This document shows, piece after piece, positions 16,196-23,402 of a DNA stretch of 64,000 bases (the first letter of the stretch is position 1; each line of letters opens with the position of its first letter). The notes below the pieces were generated by a model that was not told the origin of the DNA, made no database searches, and saw only the letters and a list, made by a program, of their open reading frames with translations. The DNA is taken from assembly GCA_030694465.1 (NCBI GenBank), contig JAUXYJ010000104.1, positions 1-64,000 on the forward strand, written 5' to 3'. The translations under genes were made by a program, and so were the position numbers. The DNA is from Deltaproteobacteria bacterium (lineage in GTDB: Bacteria > Myxococcota_A > Polyangia > Polyangiales > Ga0077539).

Positions 16196-16404
16196 ATGCG
16201 CGGTTGGTTGCGTGCGCGCATCGGAAACTCGCTCTCGATCGATCGCTTGGGCCTGTGGGGCAGTACCGCGAGATCGTGGTCCCGCTCTTCTTCTTGGCGG
16301 GCGCGTTGGTGCTGTTTGGTGCTGTTTTTTTAGTGCTCAAACGCGTGCGTCGGCGTCGAGCCAAGAGCGCCGATGGGACCCGCGAGCAGGCGACCACGAG
16401 CTGA
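16196..16404 (+). pseudogene. Possible frameshifted small membrane protein
   Basis: From ATG 16196 one frame reads MRGWLRARIGNSLSIDRLGL to about 16255. The next frame then gives GQYREIVVPLFFLAGALVLF and AVFLVLKRVRRRR up to TGA 16404. Joined with a one-base shift they make a coherent product: a basic amphipathic start, one transmembrane helix and a positive cytoplasmic tail. Either frame alone lacks a good start. A run of seven T follows at 16323-16330. This could be a decayed gene or a sequencing error; I do not recognise a family. Confidence 0.3.
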
Positions 16405-16438
16405 GCCAAGGGGGCTGCGGGGAGAGTGCACAAAGGGT

Positions 16439-16458
16439 ACCCGGCGACGTCGCCGGGT
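16439..16458. terminator. 20-bp perfect palindrome between convergent genes
   Basis: ACCCGGCGACGTCGCCGGGT is a perfect 20-bp palindrome, 17 bp from the end of the FGE-domain gene. A 16-bp version with the same core lies at 27714-27729, also just past a gene end. It may act as a bidirectional terminator (no T-run) or as a binding site. Confidence 0.4.
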
Positions 16459-16474
16459 GGGGTGCGTAAGGGGG

Positions 16475-17446
16475 CTACGGCGCGGGGGCGAGTGGCCAGC
16501 GGCAGCGTGCACCCGAGTACACGTAGCCGTCGAGATCAGTGTTTGGGGGACCATGTAAATACACAGGGTTGATTAGCAAGAATGGGCCACGCGAGACCCC
16601 AAATTCGGACCACGCACCGGTATCTTCGGTAGGCGCGGGCACTGTGGGATCGAGTGCCTCTTGGCCTCGCGCATTGAGCGCCGCGAGCGAGGTAAACCAC
16701 GCGCTCCCTACGCCATAATCACTCACCCATTCGCGCACTCCCCCTGCCAAATCCAGCGAGCCGTAAGGCCCGGCACCCGACGCGAAACTACCAACCCGGG
16801 CGCTGGGCAGGCGCTGCGTCATGGATGAACAAATGAGCTGACGCGAATCACCGGCACCAATGATCGAAGTGTAATTGCCACGGCCACACTCGACCTCGTT
16901 TCCCCAGGGAAAAAGCCTTCCATCGGTGCCTCGGGCAGCGAACTCCCACTGGGCCGAGGTGGGCAGGTCACCCCCCAAGAACCGGCACGCTCGGAGTGCG
17001 TTTTCGCGTGTGAGCGAGCCTGCGGGGTGGTCAGGCTTGGTCCTTGGATCTAGGTCCGCTTGGTCCTCTTCGGACAGCCCCGCGGGCAACGAGCTGCAAC
17101 CACCCGCGAGACGGCACAGCGCCGCACAGCGGTTGGTCAACTCGTAGCGCCCAAGCCTGAAGCTGCTCATCGTCACGCGAGCCTCGGGTCCGTAGGGGCT
17201 GGTGATACGAACTGGGAGTCCGAGGATCACATGCTCGGTGCGTGGGCTGTCACCGACGCGGTCGGCACACGCGCAATCGCACGGAGCACAGGGCGCGCAC
17301 CATGGGGGCCGTCGATAGCGAAAGCTCCCGTCGGGCTGGCGCACGATCTGCGAGGGGTCAAGCGGATCCATCGGGACCACCGCGCTCCCGCACTCGGCAA
17401 GCGCAGCGAAGAGACAAACCACTGCGAAATTACCAATCATTCTCAT
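16475..17446 (-). CDS. Formylglycine-generating enzyme (FGE-sulfatase) domain protein, exported
   Basis: The product has 323 residues; start ATG 17446 overlaps the upstream stop (ATGA). A hydrophobic leader ends near LAALAECGS, a possible but atypical lipobox (Glu before Cys). After a Cys-rich spacer (CAPCAPCDCACA) comes the FGE/SUMF1 fold: SSFRLGRYELTN, NALRACRFLGGDLPT, SAQWEFAARG, LFPWGN, GSLDLAGGVREWVSDY, and a C-terminal SGARCRW. The catalytic Cys pair of true FGE enzymes is not evident, so this is more likely a binding or structural member. It is co-transcribed with the HExxH lipoprotein, and a joint role at the cell surface is inferred. Confidence 0.82.
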   Translation of the reverse strand: MRMIGNFAVVCLFAALAECGSAVVPMDPLDPSQIVRQPDGSFRYRRPPWCAPCAPCDCACADRVGDSPRTEHVILGLPVRITSPYGPEARVTMSSFRLGRYELTNRCAALCRLAGGCSSLPAGLSEEDQADLDPRTKPDHPAGSLTRENALRACRFLGGDLPTSAQWEFAARGTDGRLFPWGNEVECGRGNYTSIIGAGDSRQLICSSMTQRLPSARVGSFASGAGPYGSLDLAGGVREWVSDYGVGSAWFTSLAALNARGQEALDPTVPAPTEDTGAWSEFGVSRGPFLLINPVYLHGPPNTDLDGYVYSGARCRWPLAPAP

Positions 17447-18786
17447 TGGACTACATACTGAAGCGCGTTGCCCCAGGCCTCTTCGCATTGGGCACGCGTC
17501 AACCGAGGAGACCAGTCGTTCATGAGGTTTTGCACTGGGTGATCCGAAGGATCGACGTAGTTGTCCGCGAAGCCTCTGGTCCCCCCGAGCGCATGACCAA
17601 GCTCGTGTGCGATGATGTTTTCGCGATGAGGATGGTCTGAACTGGCCTGATCCAAGAGCCCAAGCACAATGCGGTGCAAAAACTCTTCGGCGTAGGCCCC
17701 CTGCCCGCGGCCAGCCGCAAAATATCTTGGCACCACCACAATCGGGATCGACCTCTGACCGGGCATTTCAGTCAAATTTGCCCACTCCGTAAAACACCTC
17801 TCAAAGCTCCGTGGTGGGAGGCCCGCGGGTTGGGGATTGCGTGCGATCACGTCACACCCAATACCGCCGCGGCTGGCTTCAATTCGCTGGTACCGCACCA
17901 TGCGAAACTGGATGCCCACACCAAACGCTGCACCACACTGAGACCACACGTGATCGGGGTCTTGCATCGTGGCCAAGTTGTTTTGGGATCGCCCTGCCGA
18001 GGCGTCGTTGTAATTCGCCAATGTCCACGCAGGCCGAGGGTCGCGATCGAGGACCACCACGTTGAGATTGCGTGAGTTATCACTCACCGCGACGTGCTGC
18101 TGATCCACGTGTCGCCCGTTAAACCATGCCTCTGCATCGGCCTCTGTGAGCTGCCCTGCGCTCTGATCAGGACGCTCTCCATTAATCACGATCACGCCCA
18201 CGGTGATCGCGACGATCCGCGTGTGTGGCGCCAGGGTAACTCGTCCTGTGGCCTGGGTTGGATAGTACCACTCCCACGCTTGCTTCGTAGGGTTGTACAG
18301 CCGCTCGCGAAGGGTCACCGAAGCGGTCTCGCCCGCACGCAGTTGCAGGCCATTGCTCCGCCATCGCACGGCGTCTACATCGAAGGCTCCAAAGCGATAC
18401 TCGGGCAACTGCGTCACCGAGAGCTCGCCCTGTCGCAACACGTCTCCGCTTGCGATTTGCCAGCCCAGACGCGCATCTGCGCGGTCCCACACAAAGGCCC
18501 CGAGAAAGCCTCCCGTCAGGCTCTTGGTCGCAAACGCCGGGTCATTGGGCGCGCGTCGAAGTAGGGTTGCGTTGCTGCGTCTCATCCAGCCTCCGAGGGG
18601 CGGATTGTCTCGATGAACGATGACCTCTTGGTCGACCAGCGCGTGCCATGACTCGACCGACACGCTGCGATGCCACCCCGAGTTGACCGTCAGGGATGCG
18701 TCGCGTGGATTGGGACTGCATCCCGCTGCAAGCGCGAGCGCAGCTACAATTGGAAATAACCGTGTGTGTGTGTGATTTAGCTGCAT
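17443..18786 (-). CDS. Lipoprotein metalloprotease (HExxHxxGG zincin)
   Basis: The 447-residue product has a signal peptide ending in lipobox LAAGC, so it should be membrane-anchored outside the cytoplasm. Near the C-terminus IIAHELGHALGGTRGF gives the HExxHxxGG zinc-binding motif, and NLMNDW further on may supply the Met-turn, as in metzincin-like or archaemetzincin-like proteases. The N-terminal ~300 residues are beta-rich with no family recognised. The coding DNA is lower in GC than most of the window. Its stop overlaps the start of the FGE-domain gene by 4 bp. Substrates are unknown. Confidence 0.82.
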   Translation of the reverse strand: MQLNHTHTRLFPIVAALALAAGCSPNPRDASLTVNSGWHRSVSVESWHALVDQEVIVHRDNPPLGGWMRRSNATLLRRAPNDPAFATKSLTGGFLGAFVWDRADARLGWQIASGDVLRQGELSVTQLPEYRFGAFDVDAVRWRSNGLQLRAGETASVTLRERLYNPTKQAWEWYYPTQATGRVTLAPHTRIVAITVGVIVINGERPDQSAGQLTEADAEAWFNGRHVDQQHVAVSDNSRNLNVVVLDRDPRPAWTLANYNDASAGRSQNNLATMQDPDHVWSQCGAAFGVGIQFRMVRYQRIEASRGGIGCDVIARNPQPAGLPPRSFERCFTEWANLTEMPGQRSIPIVVVPRYFAAGRGQGAYAEEFLHRIVLGLLDQASSDHPHRENIIAHELGHALGGTRGFADNYVDPSDHPVQNLMNDWSPRLTRAQCEEAWGNALQYVVQ

Positions 18787-18796
18787 CGCTGCGAGG

Positions 18797-18961
18797 CTAT
18801 CGTTGTGCGTAGGGCGTTCGCAATGACCTATGGACGAATGGGTACGTAGCAGTGCTTACACCTCCGGTGCCATCGACGCGGTCGCGCACTTTGACCACCG
18901 TAACCATGCCGCCCATCCCGGAGGTGCTCATGGTCATGAAGTCGGGCATAGCGCTGAACAT
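18797..18961 (-). CDS. Possible small or 5'-truncated ORF, 54 aa
   Basis: The frame runs from ATG 18961 (MFSAMPDFMTMSTSGMGGMV) through VTVVKVRDRVDGTGGVSTAT to TGA 18797, ending 10 bp upstream of the protease gene on the same strand. The codon pattern looks protein-like, and the 5' side abuts the partial repeat at 18970, so it may be the tail of a gene cut by the repeat. There is no recognisable family or strong ribosome-binding site. Confidence 0.3.
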   Translation of the reverse strand: MFSAMPDFMTMSTSGMGGMVTVVKVRDRVDGTGGVSTATYPFVHRSLRTPYAQR

Positions 18962-18969
18962 TCGGCGAT

Positions 18970-19036
18970 CCAAATCAGTATTGCCTGCGAAATAAGAGGG
19001 CGATCGCATCGGTGATGCACAGCGAGCAGCGCGCGC
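18970..19036 (-). repeat. Dispersed repeat, partial copy 8 (inverted)
   Basis: CCAAATCAGTATTGCCTGCG and then GCGATCGCATCGGTGATGCA plus CAGCGAGCAGCG match partial copy 7 over about 65 bp with few differences. Only the first ~45 bp matches the right end of the full-length copies. No gene lies between here and 19160. Confidence 0.75.
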
Positions 19037-19159
19037 TTAGACCCGCGCCACCAGCGCCGAGGCCCACCGGTGCCTCGCAGCGCATCCCGCGTTGCAGAGG
19101 CCCAATCCGCTCACACACCTCGTTGACGCGCACGCGGTTTACGCGAACAATGCCTGCCG

Positions 19160-20257
19160 ATGGATCCGAAGTTAGCGCGCGCGATACACGGCGCCCACGA
19201 GTCCATCCCATGCGCGGTCACCGCGCCGTCGCGCGTCACGATCCCGCCTCGCGCTGCGCGTGTCGCGTCGCTGCGCGCGCTGCTGGGCACACCCAACCGC
19301 GCCGTCGCGCCACTCGCGGTGGGGATTCGTCGGACCGCGCGCCATCACTTCGACCGTCACGTCGTCCCGCAGATTCGCCTCACGTGGCCCGCGCTCTTCG
19401 CCGAGCCGTTTTACGAAAAGCTCACCATCGGCGCGTGCGACCTCTACGCTTCGGCGCCGTACACCGCCCTGTTCTGCGCGCCGCACGCGCCCGCGGTCGT
19501 CCGCGCGATGACCGCGATCGGCGACGCCCTGCCCCTCTCTGACCGCTCGCTCGCCCTGCTCGGACGCGGAGCCATCGAGGGCCTCGGACGCTTCGCGCTC
19601 GCCGAGCAACACCGTCGAATCGCGCTGATTTCAGCGTTTATCGTCGTGGTCGATCACGTCTTCGATCACTGCATGGACGACGCACCAAAGACGCGCGGCG
19701 CGCGGCTCGAGGCTGTGATCGAGGGACGCATCGCGCCAGACAGCCCGCCGCTCGCCCTCACGCGCGCGCTCACCGTCGCGATGAGCGAGGGCTTAGACGC
19801 CATCGATCGGCCCATTTTTCAAGCGGCACTGGCGCGCGTGTTCGAGTGGATCCGCGCCGAGGTCAAAGCGATGTTGGGCGAGCCCGACCCGCGCGGGCTG
19901 GGACACCGCCTCGCTGGCGTCGAAGGGACCATCGACGGGCTGCTGTTTCCCGTCATTCGTACGACGGGCGAGAGCGCGCGGCAGTGGATGTACGACGTCT
20001 CGCTCTTTGTTCAGATCATGGACGACTGGCTCGACTACGAATCCGACGTGCGCTCGGACCGCGCGACCCCCGTGATGACCGGCGCCTGGGCGATGCCCCA
20101 GGTCGAATCCGCGTGGAACAAAACTGTCGTCGGCATCGAAGACCTCGTGCGTGCGTCTGGCTCGCGCTCGCCTCGGTACGTGCGATTCATCCGCGACGCA
20201 TACAAGCTCATGATGCACGAAGTGACCGAAGCCATGATCGAGCGGCCCGACGCGTGA
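19160..20257 (+). CDS. Class I terpenoid-synthase-like protein
   Basis: The 365-residue product is mostly helical. It has two Asp-rich motifs at the spacing of class I isoprenoid synthases: VVVDHVFDHCMDD (residues 162-174), resembling the first DDxxD, and QIMDDWLDYESD (285-296), resembling the second metal site. They are ~120 residues apart, as in all-alpha isoprenoid synthases of the squalene/phytoene or cyclase type. The N-terminal 70 residues are basic and low-complexity. The known enzymes bind prenyl diphosphates through Mg. Its stop overlaps the GTG of an ArsA-type ATPase gene (GTGA), so it heads a three-gene operon. The product is unknown, and a non-catalytic role cannot be excluded. 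Confidence 0.72.
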   Translation: MDPKLARAIHGAHESIPCAVTAPSRVTIPPRAARVASLRALLGTPNRAVAPLAVGIRRTARHHFDRHVVPQIRLTWPALFAEPFYEKLTIGACDLYASAPYTALFCAPHAPAVVRAMTAIGDALPLSDRSLALLGRGAIEGLGRFALAEQHRRIALISAFIVVVDHVFDHCMDDAPKTRGARLEAVIEGRIAPDSPPLALTRALTVAMSEGLDAIDRPIFQAALARVFEWIRAEVKAMLGEPDPRGLGHRLAGVEGTIDGLLFPVIRTTGESARQWMYDVSLFVQIMDDWLDYESDVRSDRATPVMTGAWAMPQVESAWNKTVVGIEDLVRASGSRSPRYVRFIRDAYKLMMHEVTEAMIERPDA

Positions 20258-21171
20258 CAACCCCCGTGCGTCCGTCCGGCGCTGCCCTCCACGCGCCTCC
20301 ACGTAGCCTCTCTCCCGTGCTCTTGCTGATGGGCAAAGGAGGAGTCGGCAAGACCACGATCGCCGCAGGCCTCGCCGTGCTCGAAGCAGAGACCCACGGC
20401 GCCGCGATCCTCGTCGAGTTTGGCGACGGCGACGCGGGCAAGCGCGCGCTCGGCCCCTCGCACCGCGCGGTCCAACACGTCGTAATTCGCCCCAACGACG
20501 CCGTGCACCGCGCAGCCATACCGCTCTTTGGCTCGGCCACAGTGGCCAAGCTCGTCTTGGGCAACTTCGCGATGAAGCCGTTGCTCGGCGTCGCGCCGGC
20601 GATCCGCGAGCTCGCGATGCTTGAGCTCGTGCGTCAACTCGCTGCGGATCGACCGGGCGTTCGAATTGTGGTGGACATGCCCGCCACGGGTCACAGCGTC
20701 GCGTGGCTCAGGGTGCCCAAGCAAGGCAGAGACTTTCTCGGCTCGGGACCGCTCTTCGAGATGTGCGATCGCATCGGACGCGAGCTGCTCTCTCCGGGAC
20801 GCGCGTCGATTCTGGTCGTGACGTTGCCCGAGCGGCTGGTGATCGAAGAGACCCTCGAGCTTTGCGCGTCCGTGCGTCAAGAGACCGGGCTGCACGTCGA
20901 TCGCATCGTGGTCAACCGCGTGCCTGTCGCGCTGCCTCCGCAAGCGCTCCTCGACGCGCGCGCGTGGGTCGACGCCAAAGGGCCGCAAGCTGGCGCCGCA
21001 GCGCAGCTGGCTGCGGTGCTCGAAGCGCGAGAAGCCGCGCGCGCAGAGGCCACGGCGTCGCTCGACGCGCTCGCGACGAAGGATCACGCGATGTGGCACG
21101 TCCCGCTGGCGCCGACGGACCCGTACGCGCGCGACGTGGCGCGATGGCTGCTGGCCGAGGGCGCACCGTGA
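20254..21171 (+). CDS. ArsA/Get3-type ATPase 1
   Basis: The 305-residue product starts at GTG 20254, overlapping the preceding stop; GTG 20266 is an alternative. The N-terminus has the deviant Walker A motif LLMGKGGVGKTTIAAGLA with the signature Lys of ArsA/Get3/MinD ATPases. VVDMPATGHS (switch II-like, DxPxTGH) and VVTLPERLVIEET (the LPE segment typical of ArsA) follow, then VNRV for base contact. It lacks the strand of metal-binding Cys residues of arsenite pumps, so arsenic transport is unlikely. The family works as dimers; this protein may pair with its neighbour at 21168. Confidence 0.85.
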   Translation: MTTPVRPSGAALHAPPRSLSPVLLLMGKGGVGKTTIAAGLAVLEAETHGAAILVEFGDGDAGKRALGPSHRAVQHVVIRPNDAVHRAAIPLFGSATVAKLVLGNFAMKPLLGVAPAIRELAMLELVRQLAADRPGVRIVVDMPATGHSVAWLRVPKQGRDFLGSGPLFEMCDRIGRELLSPGRASILVVTLPERLVIEETLELCASVRQETGLHVDRIVVNRVPVALPPQALLDARAWVDAKGPQAGAAAQLAAVLEAREAARAEATASLDALATKDHAMWHVPLAPTDPYARDVARWLLAEGAP

Positions 21172-22283
21172 GCGCCGTAGATCCGTACGTCGTTGTGTGT
21201 GCAGGCGGCGGCGGCGTGGGAAAAACCACGACTTCCGCGGCTCTCGCCCTCGCCCTCGCACAGGCCGGTCGCACCACGCTCATCGTGACCATTGATCCTG
21301 CGCGAAGGCTCGCAGGCGCGATGGGCGTACCGATCACCGACGAGGTCACCCAGGTCACCCTCGCGTCCGCCCACGGAAACCTCTGGGCGCTCATGCCCGA
21401 CCCCCACCGTTCGCTCTACACCTTCGCCGAGCAGCTCTTCGAAGGCGAGCCCGAGGCGAAGGCCCGCATGCTCGCCAACCGGCTCTACATTGGTCTTGCC
21501 GACGCTGCTGCAGGCATCCACGAGCTGGTCGCCATGAGCCTCGTCGCCCGCGCCGCCGCGCAAGGAAAGTTCGACGTCATCGTCATCGATACGGCGCCCT
21601 CGCGACACGCGATCGAGTTTGTCACGCTGCCCGGTCGACTCGCGGCGCTCCTCGGCGGTCGCACGGTCACGTGGCTCGCAGGCGTCGCGCAGCGGGCGGG
21701 CGGAGGCACCCCATCTGGCGCTTCTGCGGGGCTCGTCGGCTGGGGCGCTGCGCACGTCGAGAACCTCCTCGCGCGCGTCACGGGTCCGACGCTCGTGCGC
21801 GACACGGGCGACCTCTTTCGCGACCTCGCCGTCGTGCGCGAGCGGTTCGTCGCGCTCACAGAGCACGCGGGCAAGCTCTTGCTCGGTCCAACCGCAGCGT
21901 ACCTCTTAGTGACCGCGCCGACCGCGGCGGGCCGAGACGACGTGCTCTTTCTGGCGCAACGACTTGAGGCCATGGGCCGCGCCCCACGCGCGATCGTGAT
22001 GAACCGCGCGGACACCGGCCCGGCCCCGTACGCACACGCGCTCGCGTCGCACTCGGCGAGCAGCGCATCGATCGCCCTGGCGCTCACGATGCTCGACGAA
22101 GAGCGCGCGTCCCGAAGCGAGGCGGCCGAGCGACTTTCGCTGGATTTTCGCAGGCATCTCGCGGGTGTTCCGATCGTGCGACTGCCGTTCATCGACGCGA
22201 CCGCGCCCGATCAAGTCGTGAGGACGCTCTCGCGTGAGCTCACGCCGCACCTGCGCGTGCTCGTCCCCGACGAACATCGTTAA
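21168..22283 (+). CDS. ArsA/Get3-type ATPase 2
   Basis: The 371-residue product starts at GTG 21168 and overlaps the previous stop by 4 bp. Motifs are VCAGGGGVGKTTTSAALA (deviant Walker A with signature Lys), TIDPARRLAGAMG (switch I, IDPA), VIVIDTAPSRHAIEFV (switch II, DTAPxxH), TAPTAAGRDD and VMNRAD. It is more distant from classical Get3 than ATPase 1 and has a Gly-rich insert (residues ~175-195) where Get3 carries its client-binding helical region. Paired ArsA-type proteins occur in several bacterial phyla; linkage to a terpenoid-synthase-like gene is unusual. Confidence 0.85.
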   Translation: MSAVDPYVVVCAGGGGVGKTTTSAALALALAQAGRTTLIVTIDPARRLAGAMGVPITDEVTQVTLASAHGNLWALMPDPHRSLYTFAEQLFEGEPEAKARMLANRLYIGLADAAAGIHELVAMSLVARAAAQGKFDVIVIDTAPSRHAIEFVTLPGRLAALLGGRTVTWLAGVAQRAGGGTPSGASAGLVGWGAAHVENLLARVTGPTLVRDTGDLFRDLAVVRERFVALTEHAGKLLLGPTAAYLLVTAPTAAGRDDVLFLAQRLEAMGRAPRAIVMNRADTGPAPYAHALASHSASSASIALALTMLDEERASRSEAAERLSLDFRRHLAGVPIVRLPFIDATAPDQVVRTLSRELTPHLRVLVPDEHR

Positions 22284-22358
22284 CCTTCTCTCGCGTCCCC
22301 GTAGCGCGATGCACATACGCGACCGTTTGTCCATGCAAAAACGCTCGTATCCCAAGCG

Positions 22359-22377
22359 GGGGCCCCCCGTGGGCCCC
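22359..22377 (+). terminator. GC hairpin after the ArsA operon
   Basis: GGGGCCC (22359-22365) pairs with GGGCCCC (22371-22377) around CCCGT, followed by ATTTCGT. It lies 76 bp past the last operon gene and upstream of the tRNA. A weak T-tract makes intrinsic termination plausible only. Confidence 0.4.
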
Positions 22378-22466
22378 ATTTCGTCCCACGGTCCCACCAA
22401 CAGCTGGGACACGCCCTCGGTCAAAACACCCCTAAAACGACCCCTATCTTCAGGGAAATACTGCGG

Positions 22467-22539
22467 AGCGGGCTACCGGATTCGAACCGGCGACAGCTAG
22501 CTTGGGAAGCTAGTACTCTACCAGCTGAGTTAAGCCCGC
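22467..22539 (-). tRNA. tRNA-Gly (anticodon CCC)
   Basis: The minus strand folds into a full cloverleaf. The acceptor stem is GCGGGCT/AGCCCGC, the D-arm contains CTCAGCTGGTAGAG, the anticodon arm is CTAGC-TTCCCAA-GCTAG with CCC at positions 34-36, and the T-arm is CCGG-TTCGAAT-CCGG. The discriminator base is T, as usual for tRNA-Gly. The 3' CCA is not encoded (CCG follows). It reads GGG codons. Confidence 0.95.
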
Positions 22540-22576
22540 GAGAGTCCGGTGGTCTTAGCCCTCTCAGAGCACCCCG

Positions 22577-22945
22577 TCAAGCACCCTCGTCTCGGGTCTT
22601 ACAATGCTCACCCAAGAGCAAATAGCCCACGGTGAGCTCACAGGGCTCATGCTCGGTCTGCATGGACAATCGCAGGCCAAACGCGCCTCCACGGATCAGC
22701 GTTGCGGTCCCCGCGCTTGAGTCTTGGACACGCAGACAGAGCGCCCCCTCGGTCACGCGCGTCCCACTCAGATCGCCCAAGGACTGCAGGGTCCACCAGC
22801 CCTCGCGCCCGAGGTCATCTTCGAACCACACCGCGGTGATCCGTGACTCGCCCTGATCCGCGCGGGCCTGCATAAACCGCAGCGAGAGCCCCTCGGGCTC
22901 GCAAGGGCAGGGCTCGACGTCGACCGAGACAAACACTCCGCTCAT
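22577..22945 (-). CDS. Hypothetical protein, 122 aa
   Basis: I do not recognise a family. Start ATG 22945 (MSGVFVSVDVEPCPCEPEGL) is chosen over an in-frame upstream start that would cross the inverted repeat at 22985. The protein is acidic, cytoplasmic in character and beta-rich, with WFEDDLGREGWWTLQSLGDL in the middle and four Cys in total (CPC near residue 13, CEL and EHC near the end). It is divergently placed to clpS with a 90-bp gap, so the two may share control. The reading frame has normal codon use for the window. Confidence 0.6.
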   Translation of the reverse strand: MSGVFVSVDVEPCPCEPEGLSLRFMQARADQGESRITAVWFEDDLGREGWWTLQSLGDLSGTRVTEGALCLRVQDSSAGTATLIRGGAFGLRLSMQTEHEPCELTVGYLLLGEHCKTRDEGA

Positions 22946-22984
22946 GACACGTGGGATCCTTCTGGGAGGCGCTAAGGGTTGAGT

Positions 22985-23006
22985 GCGCACACTACCGTTT
23001 GTGCGC
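22985..23006. promoter_or_regulatory. Inverted repeat in the clpS divergent promoter region
   Basis: GCGCACA (22985-22991) and TGTGCGC (23000-23006) form a perfect 7-bp inverted repeat with an 8-bp spacer, midway between the divergent starts at 22945 and 23036. It is placed as an operator would be; no regulator is identified. Confidence 0.45.
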
Positions 23007-23035
23007 GGGGGGTCGTATGGTGCACGCTGAGACCT

Positions 23036-23362
23036 ATGGCGGAAGTGCCGAAGAAAAAGGGCGATTCGTCAAGCGACGTCGCCATTCAAGAGCGAACCCG
23101 TACCGAGCGTGCGCGCCGATACGCGGTGATTTTTCACAACGATGACTACACCACGCGTGAGTTTGTGATCGAAGTGTTGATGCAATACTTCGATAAAACC
23201 GAACCCGAAGCGACGCACATCATGCTGAGTGTTCACTACAAACAGCGCGGTGTTGCCGGGGTATTTAGCAAGGACTTGGCAGAGACGAAGGTCGACCAAG
23301 TGCACCGCGCGGCCGAAGCCCGAGGCTACCCGCTGCGGTTGACCGCCGAGCCCGTGGATTGA
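23036..23362 (+). CDS. clpS: ATP-dependent Clp protease adaptor ClpS
   Basis: The 108-residue product matches ClpS over its length. A flexible N-terminus of ~25 residues is followed by YAVIFHNDDYTTREFVIEVL, with the Asn-Asp-Asp pocket residues for N-degron binding. Then come HIMLSVHYKQRGVAGVFSKD, with the conserved His, and TKVDQVHRAAEARGYPLRLT. ClpS delivers N-end-rule substrates to ClpA. ATG 23036 is the start that gives the usual length. It lies 40 bp upstream of clpA on the same strand, the common clpS-clpA operon. Confidence 0.96.
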   Translation: MAEVPKKKGDSSSDVAIQERTRTERARRYAVIFHNDDYTTREFVIEVLMQYFDKTEPEATHIMLSVHYKQRGVAGVFSKDLAETKVDQVHRAAEARGYPLRLTAEPVD

Positions 23363-23402
23363 CGTCACCCGTTCGCTGCACCACCTACTGGAGCCAGTAA
23401 AA

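Noticed and set aside
20254-22283. Arsenite efflux (arsA) genes
   Set aside because: No arsB, arsR or arsD nearby, and the metal-binding Cys set of ArsA is not seen. The neutral ArsA/Get3-type label is safer.
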